A stretch of DNA of 6,393 nucleotides. Origin: Candidatus Desantisiibacteriota bacterium (GTDB lineage: Bacteria; JACRDZ01). The position numbers and the translations under genes are program-made. The stretch spans positions 2,660 through 9,052 of the forward strand of contig JACQWU010000067.1 in NCBI GenBank assembly GCA_016209155.1, given 5' to 3'. The notes under the pieces were generated by a model. That model was not told the origin of the DNA, did no database searches, and was given only the letters and a program-made list of their open reading frames with translations. Every line of letters begins with the position of its first letter. Position 1 is the stretch's first letter. Below, one piece after another: positions 1-6,244 of the stretch.

Positions 1-89
1 GAAATCCTCGAACCGGGGATCCAATTAAGATAAAAGCTTCCAAAGTAGTAAAATTCAAAGCAGGTAAAGCTTTTAAAGGCAGTTTATAA
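1..89 (+). CDS. HU/IHF-family DNA-binding protein, C-terminal end (partial)
   Basis: This is the 3' end of a gene entering from the left edge. Reading from base 3 gives 28 codons ending in TAA at 87-89. The translation starts NPRTGDPIKIKASKVVKF and ends KAFKGSL. It matches the C-terminus of HU-family histone-like proteins: the RNPRTG turn at the tip of the DNA-binding beta arm, then the I-x-I-x-A-S-x-V-x-K-F-x-x-G-K-x-F-K strand and final helix. The two leading bases (GA) fit the last bases of the conserved Arg codon. HU dimers bend and compact DNA in the nucleoid. The HU, IHF-alpha or IHF-beta subtype cannot be settled from this fragment. A strong hairpin lies 10 bases after the stop. The short length is due only to the window edge. 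Confidence 0.9.
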   Translation, partial: NPRTGDPIKIKASKVVKFKAGKAFKGSL

Positions 90-99
90 TTTATTTATT

Positions 100-147
100 A
101 ATAAAATACCCTGTGATTTTGCATGTAAATTCACAGGGTATTTTATT
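100..147. terminator. Rho-independent terminator, probably bidirectional, between HU and HIT genes
   Basis: The arms 100-116 and 131-147 form a perfect 17-bp inverted repeat around a 14-nt loop. The core is ACCCTGTGA pairing with TCACAGGGT. On the plus strand the distal arm runs into a T-rich tract (141-150), as expected for an intrinsic terminator of the HU gene. The stem is flanked by A-rich sequence on the other side, so it could also stop leftward transcription of the HIT gene. The HIT stop codon (143-145) lies inside the right arm, so the two convergent genes share one terminator. Confidence 0.85.
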
Positions 148-631
148 TTTTGTTAAATTCTTTTTTTAATTTTTTAAATATTTTTTTTACATCTACTGAA
201 ATAACCTTGGACTTTCCCACAATTGTTAAAAAACTTTCATCTCCCTGCCAGCGCGGAACTATATGTAAATGAATATGATCGGCGAATCCAGCACCTGCGG
301 ATTTACCAATATTCATACCGATATTAAAACCATGCGGTTTTAGGATGGATTTCAAAACCTCAATACATTTTTGCGTTAATTTCATTAGTTCGGTTATTTC
401 ATCTTCATCCAGATTTAAAATATCATTTGTATGCTTATAGGGAACAATCATTACATGACCTGTATTATATGGATATAGGTTCATTATAACAAAATTTTTT
501 TTACCTTTTTCAAGGACAGGTGCATCTGAATTTTTTTTAGTTGCTTCGCAGAAAATACATTTACTTTTTTGGGAAGATGAGAGGTTTTCAATATAACCGC
601 TTCTCCATGGAGCCACTAAGTATTTTTTCAC
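143..631 (-). CDS. HIT-family hydrolase (Ap4A hydrolase/phosphorylase-like)
   Basis: This 162-residue protein is of normal length for the branch of the histidine-triad family that includes bacterial Ap4A phosphorylase-like enzymes. The N-terminus (YLVAPWRSGYI, residues 4-14) matches the family's L-W-A-P-W-R-x-x-Y-I signature. A CIFC pair (C25, C28), with H67 and H119, could form the structural zinc site seen in some members. The histidine triad is DHIHLHIVPRW (118-128), with H121 the expected nucleophile that forms a nucleotidyl-His intermediate; N108 in the preceding NIGMNIG strand is also typical. Such enzymes cleave dinucleoside polyphosphates or nucleotide conjugates in the cytosol; the exact substrate cannot be read from sequence. 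The start is GTG at 631: the codon directly upstream is an in-frame TAA, a good ribosome binding site lies 8 nt away, and the conserved N-terminus follows at once. It lies 107 nt downstream of the STAND-TPR gene on the same strand. Confidence 0.93.
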   Translation of the reverse strand: MKKYLVAPWRSGYIENLSSSQKSKCIFCEATKKNSDAPVLEKGKKNFVIMNLYPYNTGHVMIVPYKHTNDILNLDEDEITELMKLTQKCIEVLKSILKPHGFNIGMNIGKSAGAGFADHIHLHIVPRWQGDESFLTIVGKSKVISVDVKKIFKKLKKEFNKK

Positions 632-638
632 TTAAAAA

Positions 639-646
639 TCTCCACC
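639..646 (-). promoter_or_regulatory. Ribosome binding site fixing the GTG start of the HIT gene
   Basis: On the minus strand this reads GGTGGAGA, with the GGAG core 8 nt before the GTG at 631. An ATG at 650-648 lies just upstream, but it is out of frame and overlaps the Shine-Dalgarno, and the codon just before the GTG is a stop. The GTG is therefore the only reasonable start. Confidence 0.75.
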
Positions 647-714
647 ACATAATGATAATACAATGTTTTTTAATTAATAATATATTTCAAATTTAAATAT
701 CAAAATCACATATT

Positions 715-754
715 AAAAATCATAGCTGATAGCTGAATTTAGCAGCTGATTTTT
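715..754 (-). terminator. Possible weak terminator or attenuator after the STAND-TPR gene
   Basis: The arms AAAAATCA (715-722) and TGATTTTT (747-754) pair perfectly. Inside them, GCT (725-727 and 732-734) can pair with AGC (741-743 and 744-746), leaving small bulges and a GAATTT loop. On the minus strand the hairpin overlaps the TAA stop of the STAND-TPR gene (739-741) and ends in a short T run. It is AT-rich and imperfect, so it may only partly reduce transcription into the HIT gene, or do nothing. Confidence 0.4.
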
Positions 755-3744
755 AGTTTTTCAACTATCTTTTTTATTTTATCCAGATTTTTACTGATTA
801 TTTCAAAAAACTGCGGATGATTTTTTTTATCAATTACTCCCAGAGCATCAGCATAACAGTTCATGCTCCGGCATATATAATTTTTCAGTTGAATGCTGTC
901 ATTGTTTCTGTAAGCTGAAATTGCTATTTTTTCATAAATATTCCCCATGTTATTGGTAATCATTGCAAAATCTATAGGATATTTGTCGCGTTTATATATT
1001 GATAATGCGGTCATATAAGCAGAGAGAGCATCTTTGGCATTCTCTTCACCTTCTGTCATCAGTTCCTGATATGCTGATCCTATATTCATAAGCGTTTCGG
1101 CATAATCATCGGGACTATTTGTTTCATTTCTTATTTGCAGTACTTCTGTGAATAAATCAATAGCTTTTTTTATATTGTCTTTATGATTTCCTGTCGGCAG
1201 TTCAAGATAAACCATCCCCTGATTGTTCAAAACTTCAGCATATTTAAACGGATATTGTACTTTATTATATATTTCCATAGCCTGTGAATAAAAAGATAAA
1301 GCTTTTTCCAGGTTTTGTATTCTGTCACCAAGTCGCAGTCTTCCATAAGTATTGCCAAGATAAATATTTAATTCCGCATAATCTTCCGGATTTTTTTTCC
1401 TGTCAACAAGTTCATAGGCTTCTTTAAAAATGGATAGAGCTTTTTCTGTATTGATAGAGGAATCACCTGTACGCAGGTAATAGTACGACATTCCTAAATA
1501 TTTTTTTATTTCCATGAAGTGGAATGGATATTTTTCTTTACTGAAAATAGTTAAAGCTTTATTCAGGCTTTCTATTGCCAGATTTAGATTCTGCGCTTTA
1601 TTTTGCTCAAACTTATAATGAGTTATTCCGATCTTTTTCCACATTTCTGCTATTTTAGGTATTATATTTTTTTCTTTGTATATATCAAGGGCATCATGAT
1701 AAAGTTTTAACGCTTTTGAAAGATTAACATCCTTGTTTTCTTTTTCGGCAATTTTAAGATAAATGTTTCCTGTTTCGTTTTTAATTGTAGCAATATTTAT
1801 TTTTAAATTTTTTTCACTGTATACTTTCAGAGATTTTTCCAGATAATCCAGTGCATTATTAAAATAACCATTGGGTGAATTTATGAATTTTCCCAGAACA
1901 AGTCCTATTCTGTAGTTTAAATCAGCATATTCTTCAGGGAATACTTCTCTGGAGAATATCTTTAAGGCTTTCTGGTAGTAATCAATTGAGTCGGATAAAT
2001 ATTTTTCCCCTGCCGTTTTATCTGAACTTGCATCATATAGATGAGTATAAGCTTCCCCGAGTTTTTTTAGAATAGATCCATAGCTTACTTCATTTTTTTT
2101 CTCATCATAAATTTTAAGAGCAGTGTTATAAGCTACTATTGTTTTATCGATGTTATCTTTATAATTTCCGCTTGGTATATTCATGAACATATTCGCCAGT
2201 GAAGAATATATTAATCCTTTTTCTTCTATTTCTGTATCTTCCGAAATCTCCGTAAAATAAGAAAAAAAGTCGTTTAATATATCTCCGGCTTTTTGTATTC
2301 TTAAAGATTGAACACTATTATTGAAGATTTCTATTATTTTTTCCAGCCCCTCAAGAGGTTTAAGCTGGTATAAATGGTAAGCTGCTTCATATGGATCGAA
2401 TTTTTTAAAATATTGATAAAGCCTTCCGTGTATTTCCAGCTTTTTTTCCGGATCTAAAGATATATGTTTTAAACATACTTCTCTTATCAAATCATGGAAT
2501 TTCCAGTCAACGTCAACTTTGTATCCATGATAGGTAAATACCATTCCCGCTATATCAACAAAAAAATTTGCTATTTTTTCATCATCACGCTCCGCAATAA
2601 TAAAAACAGCTTCTTCATTAAAATAACGGGGCACGCCCATCCCGTAAATTACATCCTTAAGCTTTCTATCATAAAAAGTTAAAATATCATTGATTTTTTC
2701 AAGAAGAAATTCCGCAATTGCTTTTTCATTTGAAAGCTCTAAGTCATCCGGCGGCGTAAAATAATCAGCCAGTTCTTTGCTCGATATTGTCAAGTTATAT
2801 TTTCTTATCAATTCTATAGCATTTACAGTCGCTTCCATTAAAAAAGGGAAACCGCTGGAAACATCAATTACTGTATCAACAAGTCCTTCATCATAGATTT
2901 CTTTTTTAAGAAGATAATTTGTTATATCTTCGTTTTTGAGTTTTTCCAGAGGAATACATTCTATCAAGGACAATATTTGAGGATCGTACTCTCCCCACAT
3001 TGCTGAAAGCGGCTTACATGTGGCTATCATGAAAAAAACTTTTTTCCCCAGCCGCTGTATCATTTTTTTTACAAGAGAAATAATTGAGAAATCGCATACA
3101 TCCAGATCATCAATAATAATTATGCTTTCATAACGTCTCATACTGCCGTGCTGATAAAGGAGCTCAATTTCATTAAAAAACAGTTCTTCCTGTTTTTTTG
3201 TATAATTTAGAATAAAATTTATTTCTTCTGATTCAAGATGATGCTTGGTTAGTTCGACAAATGATTTTACATCAATAATATTATTGTTATCTATTGTTCC
3301 TGATTCTCTGGTGAGCTCATGCTGACATATATCTTTAAATTTTTCCCCTTTTTCATGAATAATGTTTTTAAGCCGTATACTACTGGCCCTAAAACGTGTA
3401 AATAGACTTTGAGAAGTATCCCAGTCATTAATAATTTTGAAAATGAAAGAGACGCATTTATTCCTTAAACGATAGTTTACAAAAAAGTCAACATAAGCGA
3501 CATATTTTGGTTTAAATTTAGCTTCTTCCCGTTCTTTAAATTGTTTTAAAAGACGGCTTTTCCCTATACTGGCAGGTCCGTAGATATTGAGTACGGGTTT
3601 TACCTGTGACGGAGGGAGCAATAATTTTTTTTCAATCATGGCAATTTCATTTTCACGGCCGCAGTAAATACGCGATTCTTCTCTCTTTTTTTCTTCAATT
3701 ATATTTTTTTGACGTTGATATAATACTTCTAAATATCTTTCCAT
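739..3744 (-). CDS. STAND-type ATPase with C-terminal expanded TPR repeats (MalT-like architecture, no recognised effector domain)
   Basis: This 1001-residue, probably cytosolic protein has no visible signal peptide or membrane segment. A charged helix (about 1-25) leads into CGRENEIAMIEKKL (28-41), the usual entry to an AAA_16/STAND NTPase. Walker A is GPASIGKS (56-63, K62) and Walker B is IIIIDDLD (208-215). The ATCKP strand end (241-245) follows, then the STAND GxP motif as SSGFPFLMEA (296-305). A winged-helix-like region (about 355-430) ends in WKFHDLIRE (414-422), and a helical linker HGRLYQYF...YEAAYHLYQ (439-460) resembles MalT-family ATPases. Residues about 505-977 hold ten degenerate TPR units; units 5-8 are exactly 46 residues each. 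STAND proteins typically switch oligomeric state with ATP when a C-terminal sensor binds a ligand or partner. No HTH, CHAT, nuclease, TIR or protease domain is seen, so output is unknown. The ATG at 3744 has AAGGA 9 nt upstream and lies 30 nt after gatA, suggesting cotranscription. ATPase-TPR architecture is clear; biological role is not. Confidence 0.88.
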   Translation of the reverse strand: MERYLEVLYQRQKNIIEEKKREESRIYCGRENEIAMIEKKLLLPPSQVKPVLNIYGPASIGKSRLLKQFKEREEAKFKPKYVAYVDFFVNYRLRNKCVSFIFKIINDWDTSQSLFTRFRASSIRLKNIIHEKGEKFKDICQHELTRESGTIDNNNIIDVKSFVELTKHHLESEEINFILNYTKKQEELFFNEIELLYQHGSMRRYESIIIIDDLDVCDFSIISLVKKMIQRLGKKVFFMIATCKPLSAMWGEYDPQILSLIECIPLEKLKNEDITNYLLKKEIYDEGLVDTVIDVSSGFPFLMEATVNAIELIRKYNLTISSKELADYFTPPDDLELSNEKAIAEFLLEKINDILTFYDRKLKDVIYGMGVPRYFNEEAVFIIAERDDEKIANFFVDIAGMVFTYHGYKVDVDWKFHDLIREVCLKHISLDPEKKLEIHGRLYQYFKKFDPYEAAYHLYQLKPLEGLEKIIEIFNNSVQSLRIQKAGDILNDFFSYFTEISEDTEIEEKGLIYSSLANMFMNIPSGNYKDNIDKTIVAYNTALKIYDEKKNEVSYGSILKKLGEAYTHLYDASSDKTAGEKYLSDSIDYYQKALKIFSREVFPEEYADLNYRIGLVLGKFINSPNGYFNNALDYLEKSLKVYSEKNLKINIATIKNETGNIYLKIAEKENKDVNLSKALKLYHDALDIYKEKNIIPKIAEMWKKIGITHYKFEQNKAQNLNLAIESLNKALTIFSKEKYPFHFMEIKKYLGMSYYYLRTGDSSINTEKALSIFKEAYELVDRKKNPEDYAELNIYLGNTYGRLRLGDRIQNLEKALSFYSQAMEIYNKVQYPFKYAEVLNNQGMVYLELPTGNHKDNIKKAIDLFTEVLQIRNETNSPDDYAETLMNIGSAYQELMTEGEENAKDALSAYMTALSIYKRDKYPIDFAMITNNMGNIYEKIAISAYRNNDSIQLKNYICRSMNCYADALGVIDKKNHPQFFEIISKNLDKIKKIVEKLKISC

Positions 3745-3774
3745 GAATGTTGTTCCTTTTTAATTATCAGAAAC

Positions 3775-5211
3775 CTAAATATTAGCTTGTTCATATTTAT
3801 GCGCTGTGCGTAATACAGTTGTTTCATCAAAATGTTTTCCCAGAAGCTGCAGCCCGACAGGAAGACCAGAAGAAGTTTTACCGCACGGAATTGAAATTCC
3901 GGGGATTCCCGCCAGATTAGCTGAAATTGTAAAAATATCCGAAAGATACATATGGAGCGGATTGCTTGTTTTTTCTCCGATTTTAAATGCAGGGGTAGGG
4001 GAGGTTGGAGTAAGTATAACATTCACAGATTTAAAAGCTGTATCAAAATCCTGTTTTATCAAGGTACGTACCTTTTGTGCTTTTAAATAGTATGCGTCAT
4101 AATATCCTGAACTCAGCACATAAGTTCCCAGCATTATTCTGCGTTTGACTTCCATCCCAAACCCTTCCTTACGTGTTTTTTGATACATTTCTATTAAATT
4201 TTCTCCGCCTTTTGCCCTCATTCCAAACCTTACACCGTCATATCTTGCCAGATTAGCACTTGCTTCTGCCGTTGCAATTATATAATAATCTGCGACAGCG
4301 TATTCTGTGTGAGGAAGTGATATTTTTTGTATTGATGCTCCGGCTTCTTTGAATTTTTCTATAGCTTTTGTAATAAGAGCCCTGACTTCATTATCCATTC
4401 CATCTCCGAAATATTCTTCAGGGATACCTATTTTTAAATCTTTTATATCTTCATTTAATGAATTTTCATAGTCCGGAATATTTACCATAGCTGAGGTTGA
4501 ATCTTTAGGGTCATGTCCCGCGATAATTTTTAAAAGTACTGCGGAATCATGAACATCTTTGGTTATAGTACCTATCTGATCAAGTGATGAGGCAAATGCA
4601 ACAAGTCCAAACCTTGATACCAGACCGTATGTGGGTTTAAGCCCTACAACGCCGCATAAACTCGCAGGCTGGCGTATTGATCCTCCGGTATCAGAACCAA
4701 TAGCAAGAATGGTTTCATTAGCGGCAACACTGGCGGCAGAACCTCCGCTTGAGCCGCCCGGAATACATTCTTTATCGCACGGATTATGAGTAATACCATA
4801 ATAAGATGTTTCTGTGGAAGAACCCATTGCAAATTCATCCATATTGGATTTTCCTATAAAAACGGCATCTGCTGATTTAAGTTTTGAAATTATTGTAGCA
4901 TCATATGGAGATATATATCCGGAGAGAATTTTTGATCCGCAGGTAGTAGGAACATCTATCATGTTTATATTATCTTTAATTACAATCGGGATTCCTGCTA
5001 CCGGACTTATTTCTTGACCCCTTTTGATCTTTTTGTCCACCTCTTCTGCCTGTTTTAATGCTGATTCGCCAAGCACAGAGATAAATGCGTTTATTCCTTT
5101 ATCCTCTTTATCAATTTGATTTAAGACTTCTTTTGTGATTTCCACACTGGAAATCTCTTTTTTTTTCAGAAGGCTGTTTAACTCGTGAGAGGTTAATTCA
5201 TTAAGCTTCAT
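3775..5211 (-). CDS. gatA: Glutamyl-tRNA(Gln)/aspartyl-tRNA(Asn) amidotransferase subunit A
   Basis: GatA is the amidase subunit of GatCAB. It releases ammonia from glutamine or asparagine, which GatB uses to convert Glu-tRNA(Gln) or Asp-tRNA(Asn) into the correctly charged tRNA. The 478 residues match the normal family length. The amidase-signature Ser-cisSer-Lys triad is complete: K79 in IPIVIKDNI (74-82), S154 in [10 protein letters not shown] (151-160) and S178 in [12 protein letters not shown] (172-183), the same numbering I recall for the Staphylococcus aureus enzyme. Other typical stretches are [15 protein letters not shown] (120-134) and the C-terminal [10 protein letters not shown] and [10 protein letters not shown]. 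The start at 5211 has AGGAGA 5 nt upstream, in the 15-nt gap after gatC, so the two genes are surely cotranscribed and perhaps translationally coupled. The stop is TAG (3777-3775). The next gene is not gatB but the STAND-TPR gene, 30 nt on. The gene looks intact and functional. Confidence 0.98.
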   Translation of the reverse strand: MKLNELTSHELNSLLKKKEISSVEITKEVLNQIDKEDKGINAFISVLGESALKQAEEVDKKIKRGQEISPVAGIPIVIKDNINMIDVPTTCGSKILSGYISPYDATIISKLKSADAVFIGKSNMDEFAMGSSTETSYYGITHNPCDKECIPGGSSGGSAASVAANETILAIGSDTGGSIRQPASLCGVVGLKPTYGLVSRFGLVAFASSLDQIGTITKDVHDSAVLLKIIAGHDPKDSTSAMVNIPDYENSLNEDIKDLKIGIPEEYFGDGMDNEVRALITKAIEKFKEAGASIQKISLPHTEYAVADYYIIATAEASANLARYDGVRFGMRAKGGENLIEMYQKTRKEGFGMEVKRRIMLGTYVLSSGYYDAYYLKAQKVRTLIKQDFDTAFKSVNVILTPTSPTPAFKIGEKTSNPLHMYLSDIFTISANLAGIPGISIPCGKTSSGLPVGLQLLGKHFDETTVLRTAHKYEQANI

Positions 5212-5226
5212 TATTATCTCCTGTTG

Positions 5227-5514
5227 CTATTCTATCACTTTAGGAACCTTAAAACATCCTTTTTCTTTTTCCGGTGCAAGAACAAGAACTTTTTCCTGAG
5301 GCAGAGAACTTTCAGGATTATCTTCTCTATATACATTAGTAATAGGAAGAATATGTGCAGTAGGTGTAATGTTATCAGTATTCAAATTATTTAATTTTTC
5401 AATATATTTTAATATATCAGTAAGCTGTTTAGTGAATATTTCTTTCTCATCTTCATTTATTTCAAGTCTTGCCAGACGAGCGATCTTTTCTGTTTCATTT
5501 ATAGTTATAGACAT
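5227..5514 (-). CDS. gatC: Glutamyl-tRNA(Gln)/aspartyl-tRNA(Asn) amidotransferase subunit C
   Basis: GatC is the small subunit that wraps between GatA and GatB and stabilises the GatCAB complex. At 95 residues it has the usual length. Family features are present in order: the N-terminal helix start INETEKIARLARLEI (4-18), the helix with LTDILKYIEKLNNL (31-44), the extended linker NITPTAHILPITNVYRED (48-65) and the C-terminal EKGCFKVPKVIE (84-95). The ATG at 5514 has AGGAGA 8 nt upstream, and a promoter-like sequence lies about 30 bases further up. The stop is TAG at 5229-5227, 15 nt before gatA. It is the first gene of the minus-strand cluster. Confidence 0.97.
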   Translation of the reverse strand: MSITINETEKIARLARLEINEDEKEIFTKQLTDILKYIEKLNNLNTDNITPTAHILPITNVYREDNPESSLPQEKVLVLAPEKEKGCFKVPKVIE

Positions 5515-5543
5515 CTATTACTTCTCCTAATATAATTTTATAT

Positions 5544-5570
5544 ATTATACCTTATTATTTATATTTTCAA
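5544..5570 (-). promoter_or_regulatory. Likely sigma-70-type promoter of the gatCA cluster
   Basis: Read on the minus strand, a perfect TATAAT -10 box (5549-5544) follows a TTGAAA -35-like box (5570-5565) with a 15-bp spacer, shorter than the ideal 17. A 17-bp spacing would give only a poor -35 (TTTTGA). Transcription would start near 5537, giving a leader of about 20-25 nt that contains the gatC ribosome binding site AGGAGA (5528-5523). The region is AT-rich, so chance matches are possible, but the position fits well. Confidence 0.5.
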
Positions 5571-5594
5571 AACATAAATTTTATTTTTTTTTAT

Positions 5595-5686
5595 TGTAGG
5601 GGCAGGTCTTGCACCTGCCCTTAAATCAATATAGAATCAAGAGAATACCAACAGCAAGAAGGATAACCGCAAGGGTTGCCCCTACA
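5595..5686. repeat. 92-bp palindromic two-hairpin repeat (MITE- or REP-like)
   Basis: The ends are perfect 10-bp inverted repeats: TGTAGGGGCA (5595-5604) and TGCCCCTACA (5677-5686). Each end also folds on itself. On the left, GGGCAGGT (5600-5607) pairs with ACCTGCCC (5613-5620) around CTTGC. On the right, AACC (5665-5668) pairs with GGTT (5674-5677) around GCAAG. The 44-nt middle (5621-5664) is AT-rich and has no gene. The two ends are diverged inverted copies of one hairpin. The block is visibly more GC-rich than its surroundings, and the trinucleotide TAT flanks both sides (5592-5594, 5687-5689), possibly a target duplication though weak in AT-rich DNA. From memory, similar TGTAGGGGCA...TGCCC units are dispersed in many environmental bacterial genomes. 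No transposase is present, so it would have to be moved in trans. Confidence 0.75.
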
Positions 5687-5708
5687 TATTTGAAAATGTT
5701 AAAACCGA

Positions 5709-5737
5709 TTGAGAGAAAAAGCTTTATGTGATAACAT
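5709..5737 (+). promoter_or_regulatory. Possible promoter of the lipoprotein gene
   Basis: TTGAGA (5709-5714), five of six matches to the -35 consensus, is followed after 17 bp by TAACAT (5732-5737), four of six matches to the -10 box. Initiation near 5744 would give a leader of about 39 nt carrying the ribosome binding site. An alternative -10-like TAAAAT lies at 5754-5759 without a convincing -35. Confidence 0.35.
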
Positions 5738-5770
5738 TAGAAAAGTTCACAGGTAAAATACAAAATATAT

Positions 5771-5775
5771 GGAGG
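5771..5775 (+). promoter_or_regulatory. Ribosome binding site of the lipoprotein gene
   Basis: A GGAGG core sits 7 nt before the ATG at 5783. This strong site supports real translation of the lipoprotein and selects this start over the out-of-frame ATG at 5788. Confidence 0.8.
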
Positions 5776-5782
5776 ATGAAAA

Positions 5783-6244
5783 ATGCTATGTAATAAAAAT
5801 ATTAATTTTTTTTTAAATCTTATATTATCCTGTATTATATTAATATCTTTAATCAGTTGTACTAAACCCGGTACTAAGCCTCTTAGAGAAGACCCCGGAA
5901 AAAAAACTGAAAAAGATCTTGAAGAAAAGAAAAAACAATTAAGGGACGCGGAAAAAGTAGAACTTTTAAGTAAAATTAAAGAATTAGAATATGCTACGAA
6001 ACAAGCTAATGCTGAAGCAGAAGAAATTGCCGGACAGGTTAATATTTATGCTGCGAAACAACGTGTTGGTGTTATTGGAAATAATACTGCAGAAGCTGAA
6101 AAATTTAAAGCATTAGAAGAAGAAGCGAAAATAAAAGGTGATGAAGTAGCTTTGAAAGCTGAAAAATTAAAAAAAGAGTATTCTGAGACAAAAAGCAAAT
6201 TAAAGGATAGATCTGTTTCTGATGAAGAACTATCAAAAATATAG
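5783..6244 (+). CDS. Coiled-coil lipoprotein of unknown function
   Basis: This 153-residue product has no family I recognise. Residues 1-26 form a lipoprotein signal peptide: a short polar N-terminus, a hydrophobic core (about 9-24) and the lipobox LISC with the lipidated C26. An earlier cysteine (C17, in ILSC) is a poorer lipobox. The residue after C26 is Thr, not Asp, so in a diderm it would be predicted to reach the outer membrane. After a Pro/Lys linker (28-40), the protein is almost entirely Lys/Glu/Ala-rich helix: about 41-95, a turn around GVIGN (96-100), then about 102-142. This suggests an antiparallel helical hairpin or coiled coil, probably a periplasmic spacer or binding surface. 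It is divergent from gatC and has its own ribosome binding site. The stop is TAG (6242-6244), but the frame stays open beyond it to the window end, so this may be only the first part of a longer protein. Confidence 0.75.
   Translation: MLCNKNINFFLNLILSCIILISLISCTKPGTKPLREDPGKKTEKDLEEKKKQLRDAEKVELLSKIKELEYATKQANAEAEEIAGQVNIYAAKQRVGVIGNNTAEAEKFKALEEEAKIKGDEVALKAEKLKKEYSETKSKLKDRSVSDEELSKI

Noticed and set aside
655-703. Possible separate promoter for the HIT gene (TTGATA at 703-698 with TATTAT at 682-677, or TATTAT at 660-655)
   Set aside because: The spacer is 15 bp for the first pair and the second has no -35. The whole stretch is nearly pure A/T, so such matches are expected by chance.
2494-2682. 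A 62-codon plus-strand open frame inside the STAND-TPR gene
   Set aside because: It is antisense to the winged-helix region of a well-supported gene, with no ribosome binding site or family match.
3729-4022. A 97-codon minus-strand open frame overlapping the gatA 3' end
   Set aside because: It is an alternative frame of gatA, whose own frame is conserved to the end; the translation has no recognisable motif.
3806-4090. A 94-codon plus-strand open frame within gatA
   Set aside because: It lies entirely antisense to conserved gatA sequence and has no support of its own.
4644-5017. Short open frames on both strands in the amidase-signature region
   Set aside because: Both are shadows of gatA, caused by its Gly/Ser/Ala-rich motif.
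5581-5620. T-run plus GC-rich hairpin as an intrinsic terminator
   Set aside because: On the plus strand the T-run is before the hairpin, and on the minus strand the hairpin is followed by A residues, so the order is wrong for termination in both directions.
5595-5686. CRISPR repeat or tRNA-like element
   Set aside because: There are only two diverged inverted copies and no spacer array, and no cloverleaf or T-loop signature can be drawn.
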